Virus record (IMG/VR): IMGVR_UViG_3300015165_000001
Coordinates: 1 to 31,721 of that record
Length of the DNA stretch: 31,721 nucleotides
Direction: 5' to 3' (one strand)
Source: a virus
The notes below the pieces were generated by a model that did no database searches, had not been told where the DNA came from, and saw only the letters and a program-made list of their open reading frames with translations. The position numbers were made by a program, and so were the translations under genes. Positions 30,705-31,721 of the stretch are shown piece after piece (position 1 is the first letter of the stretch; each line of letters opens with the position of its first letter).

Positions 30705-30962
30705 TCACGCCGACCGGAGTTCGCGCTGACGCGCGTACTGACACGGCAGGCAGCGTCCAGTCTGTTTCGGCCCGTAGCGTCGCCAGGTCCAGGGCGTCTT
30801 GAGGTGGCCGCCCTTGCGGCAGCGCTCGCCGTTGTTGTGGGTCTTGGCGCTGCGCTCTCGCTGGCAGGCCAGGCAGCGCTGCTCGGTTCGACCACTGGCG
30901 TAGCGGTAGACCGCGAAGTCGGCCAGCCCGTGGCGGGGACAGCCACGCAAGTCCGGGATCAC
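30705..30962 (-). CDS. Twin zinc-finger protein
   Basis: This 85-residue basic protein carries two similar C/H-rich modules. The first is C8-x2-H11 with C30-x2-C33 (RGCPRHGLADF, RCLACQRER). The second is C48-x4-H53 with C71-x2-C74 (CRKGGHLKT, RCLPCQYAR). Each resembles the small zinc module that accompanies HNH nucleases in actinobacteriophages, but no nuclease core is present here. It may bind nucleic acid or help the neighbouring HNH protein. The GTG at 30962 overlaps the preceding TGA (GTGA). The stop is next to the HNH ATG. The open frame extending to 31235 is shadow of the gene before. Confidence 0.6.
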   Translation of the reverse strand: MIPDLRGCPRHGLADFAVYRYASGRTEQRCLACQRERSAKTHNNGERCRKGGHLKTPWTWRRYGPKQTGRCLPCQYARQRELRSA

Positions 30963-31306
30963 CAGGGACTCCTCCGGTCCTCGACCGGCTCGTCGAGCTG
31001 GGCCTTGCGAACCAGGCGTTCCTGCTCGATCGCTGGCAGCGTCAGCCACGACTCGATCTCCAGCCTGAGTGGTGCATCGTCCTTCGAGATACCCGCCCAG
31101 TCCCGGTACTCCTCGAGCATCTTGATCAACAGGTCGCGTGGCTCCCCGCAGTAGGCGCAGACGGCCGGGTGAAACGAGTCGACCGGTGGAAGACCCACCG
31201 GCCCGGCTCGCTGCACCCAGGTCGCCAGCCAGCACTTGGCCATGGCGATGGCCTTGGACGGGTCCCGGACTTGCGCCCGGCCCCGTCCCTCGCGCGGCTC
31301 CGTCAC
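30959..31306 (-). CDS. Small C-x2-C protein of unknown function
   Basis: This 115-residue protein has one cysteine pair (C50-x2-C53 in AVCAYCGEPRDLLIKML), a basic N-terminus and a helical C-terminal half (EIESWLTLPAIEQERLVRKA). The GTG at 31306 overlaps the stop of the gene before by GTGA. The family is not recognised; a half zinc finger or an HTH-less DNA-binding protein is possible. Its position in a coupled unit of DNA-binding and processing genes is the only hint about its job. Confidence 0.55.
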   Translation of the reverse strand: MTEPREGRGRAQVRDPSKAIAMAKCWLATWVQRAGPVGLPPVDSFHPAVCAYCGEPRDLLIKMLEEYRDWAGISKDDAPLRLEIESWLTLPAIEQERLVRKAQLDEPVEDRRSPW

Positions 31307-31671
31307 AAGTTACGGGCTGCGGTGGCGCTGTAGTAGGCGTTGGTCGTGGTGAAGCTGCGCTGCCAGCCCCACTCGTCCTGCACCCACGGCTTGTACTGGC
31401 TCATGTCGAGCTCGACCGTGTCGTGGATGTCGAGTTCGAGCATCCCGATGATCGTGTCGTACTCCTCGGTGTGGTCTTCCGGCATCCGAAGGCCGACGTT
31501 GATGTCGATCTTCTTGCCCTCGGCGGCCATCTTGAGCATCTCGTCGAGCCGTTCGATGACCTTCTCCCGGAAGCCAGCCTGGGCTTCGAGCACGATCGCG
31601 TGGTGGGCGTCGCGGTTGCGCCGCATGATGTTGAGCAGCTTGCCCTTGTCGACTTCGATGTCCTGCATCAC
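31303..31671 (-). CDS. Conserved phage protein with EYDxxIxML / DEWxWxxxF motifs
   Basis: This 122-residue protein begins with a helical, charged part (LLNIMRRNRDAHHAIVLEAQ) and continues with EEYDTIIGMLELDIHDTVEL and VQDEWGWQRSFTTTNAYY. That combination of N-R-D-x-H, E-Y-D-x-x-I-x-M-L and D-E-W-x-W-x-x-x-F is, to my knowledge, a widespread pattern in phages of high-GC bacteria, but no function has been assigned to it as far as I know. The GTG at 31671 overlaps the stop of the upstream gene (GTGA); an ATG follows at 31668 with a GGGAG site 8 bases away, so either start may be used. Confidence 0.7.
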   Translation of the reverse strand: MMQDIEVDKGKLLNIMRRNRDAHHAIVLEAQAGFREKVIERLDEMLKMAAEGKKIDINVGLRMPEDHTEEYDTIIGMLELDIHDTVELDMSQYKPWVQDEWGWQRSFTTTNAYYSATAARNL

Positions 31672-31721
31672 TGGATCTCCCTCGCGAGCCAGGGCTCACG
31701 CCCGGACTCGATGACGTCCTT
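31668..31721 (-). CDS. 3' end of a gene cut by the window edge
   Basis: From the right edge inward on the minus strand, one open frame reads KDVIESGREPWLAREIQ and then TGA at 31668-31670. The composition is protein-like and the stop lies in a GTGA overlap with the next gene, the same pattern as most other junctions of this unit. Only 17 residues are visible, so no family can be named. Confidence 0.5.
   Translation of the reverse strand, partial: KDVIESGREPWLAREIQ

Noticed and set aside
1-31721. Search for integrase, repressor, attachment site or insertion sequence
   Set aside because: No recombinase or transposase motifs and no terminal inverted repeats were seen, so lysogeny or transposition cannot be claimed from this window.

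Overview
The window is a stretch of a tailed double-stranded DNA phage or prophage with a siphovirus (long, non-contractile tail) plan. The call rests on an HK97-type prohead protease and major capsid protein, a run of head-tail completion genes, a major tail protein, tail-assembly chaperones joined by a -1 frameshift signal, a 2087-residue tape measure protein and tandem minor tail proteins. The DNA is GC-rich (clearly above 60% by eye) and codon use is strongly G/C-ending. Gly-rich tail-type proteins, GTG starts, zinc-finger/HNH genes and an RlpA-like lipoprotein fit a phage of a high-GC host such as an actinobacterium, but the host cannot be fixed from the sequence. No integrase, repressor, attachment site, terminase, portal or tRNA was seen.

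Layout: (1) 1-4403, plus strand: a Gly-rich virion-type protein cut by the window edge, a 1001-residue protein made of about forty 20-residue Ala/Thr/Gly repeats, and two small hydrophilic proteins. (2) 4396-6148: a cytidylyltransferase-like enzyme and two GT2-type glycosyltransferases, translationally coupled. (3) 6145-7798: a beta-rich small protein and four small coiled-coil or membrane proteins. (4) 7799-7969: a structured non-coding leader with a possible promoter. (5) 7970-15422: a GT4 glycosyltransferase, prohead protease with a scaffold-like tail, major capsid protein, connector, stopper, neck and terminator proteins, major tail protein and chaperones. (6) 15429-25602: tape measure and two paralogous minor tail proteins. 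(7) 25658-26797: a papain-like cysteine peptidase, a two-helix holin candidate and a zinc-ribbon protein. A perfect 18-bp inverted repeat at 26822-26862 closes this arm.

The right arm (26877-31721) is entirely on the minus strand and converges on that terminator. In order of transcription, right to left: a gene cut by the edge, a conserved phage protein, a C-x2-C protein, a twin zinc-finger protein, an HNH endonuclease, a small membrane protein, a small C5-type DNA methyltransferase, a small C-x5-C protein, a RusA-type resolvase, a SLOG-like nucleotide-binding protein, a possible HTH protein, an RlpA-like lipoprotein and two tiny hydrophilic proteins. Most neighbours overlap by 4 bases (GTGA or ATGA), so they form one coupled transcription unit.

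Working model: the plus arm builds the virion, including enzymes that probably make and attach sugars to virion proteins, and ends with a lysis-like module. The minus arm holds DNA-processing and accessory functions. The most unusual points are a papain-fold peptidase in the place where an endolysin is expected, an RlpA-like wall-acting lipoprotein, the glycosylation cassette placed directly before the capsid genes, and the giant repeat protein.
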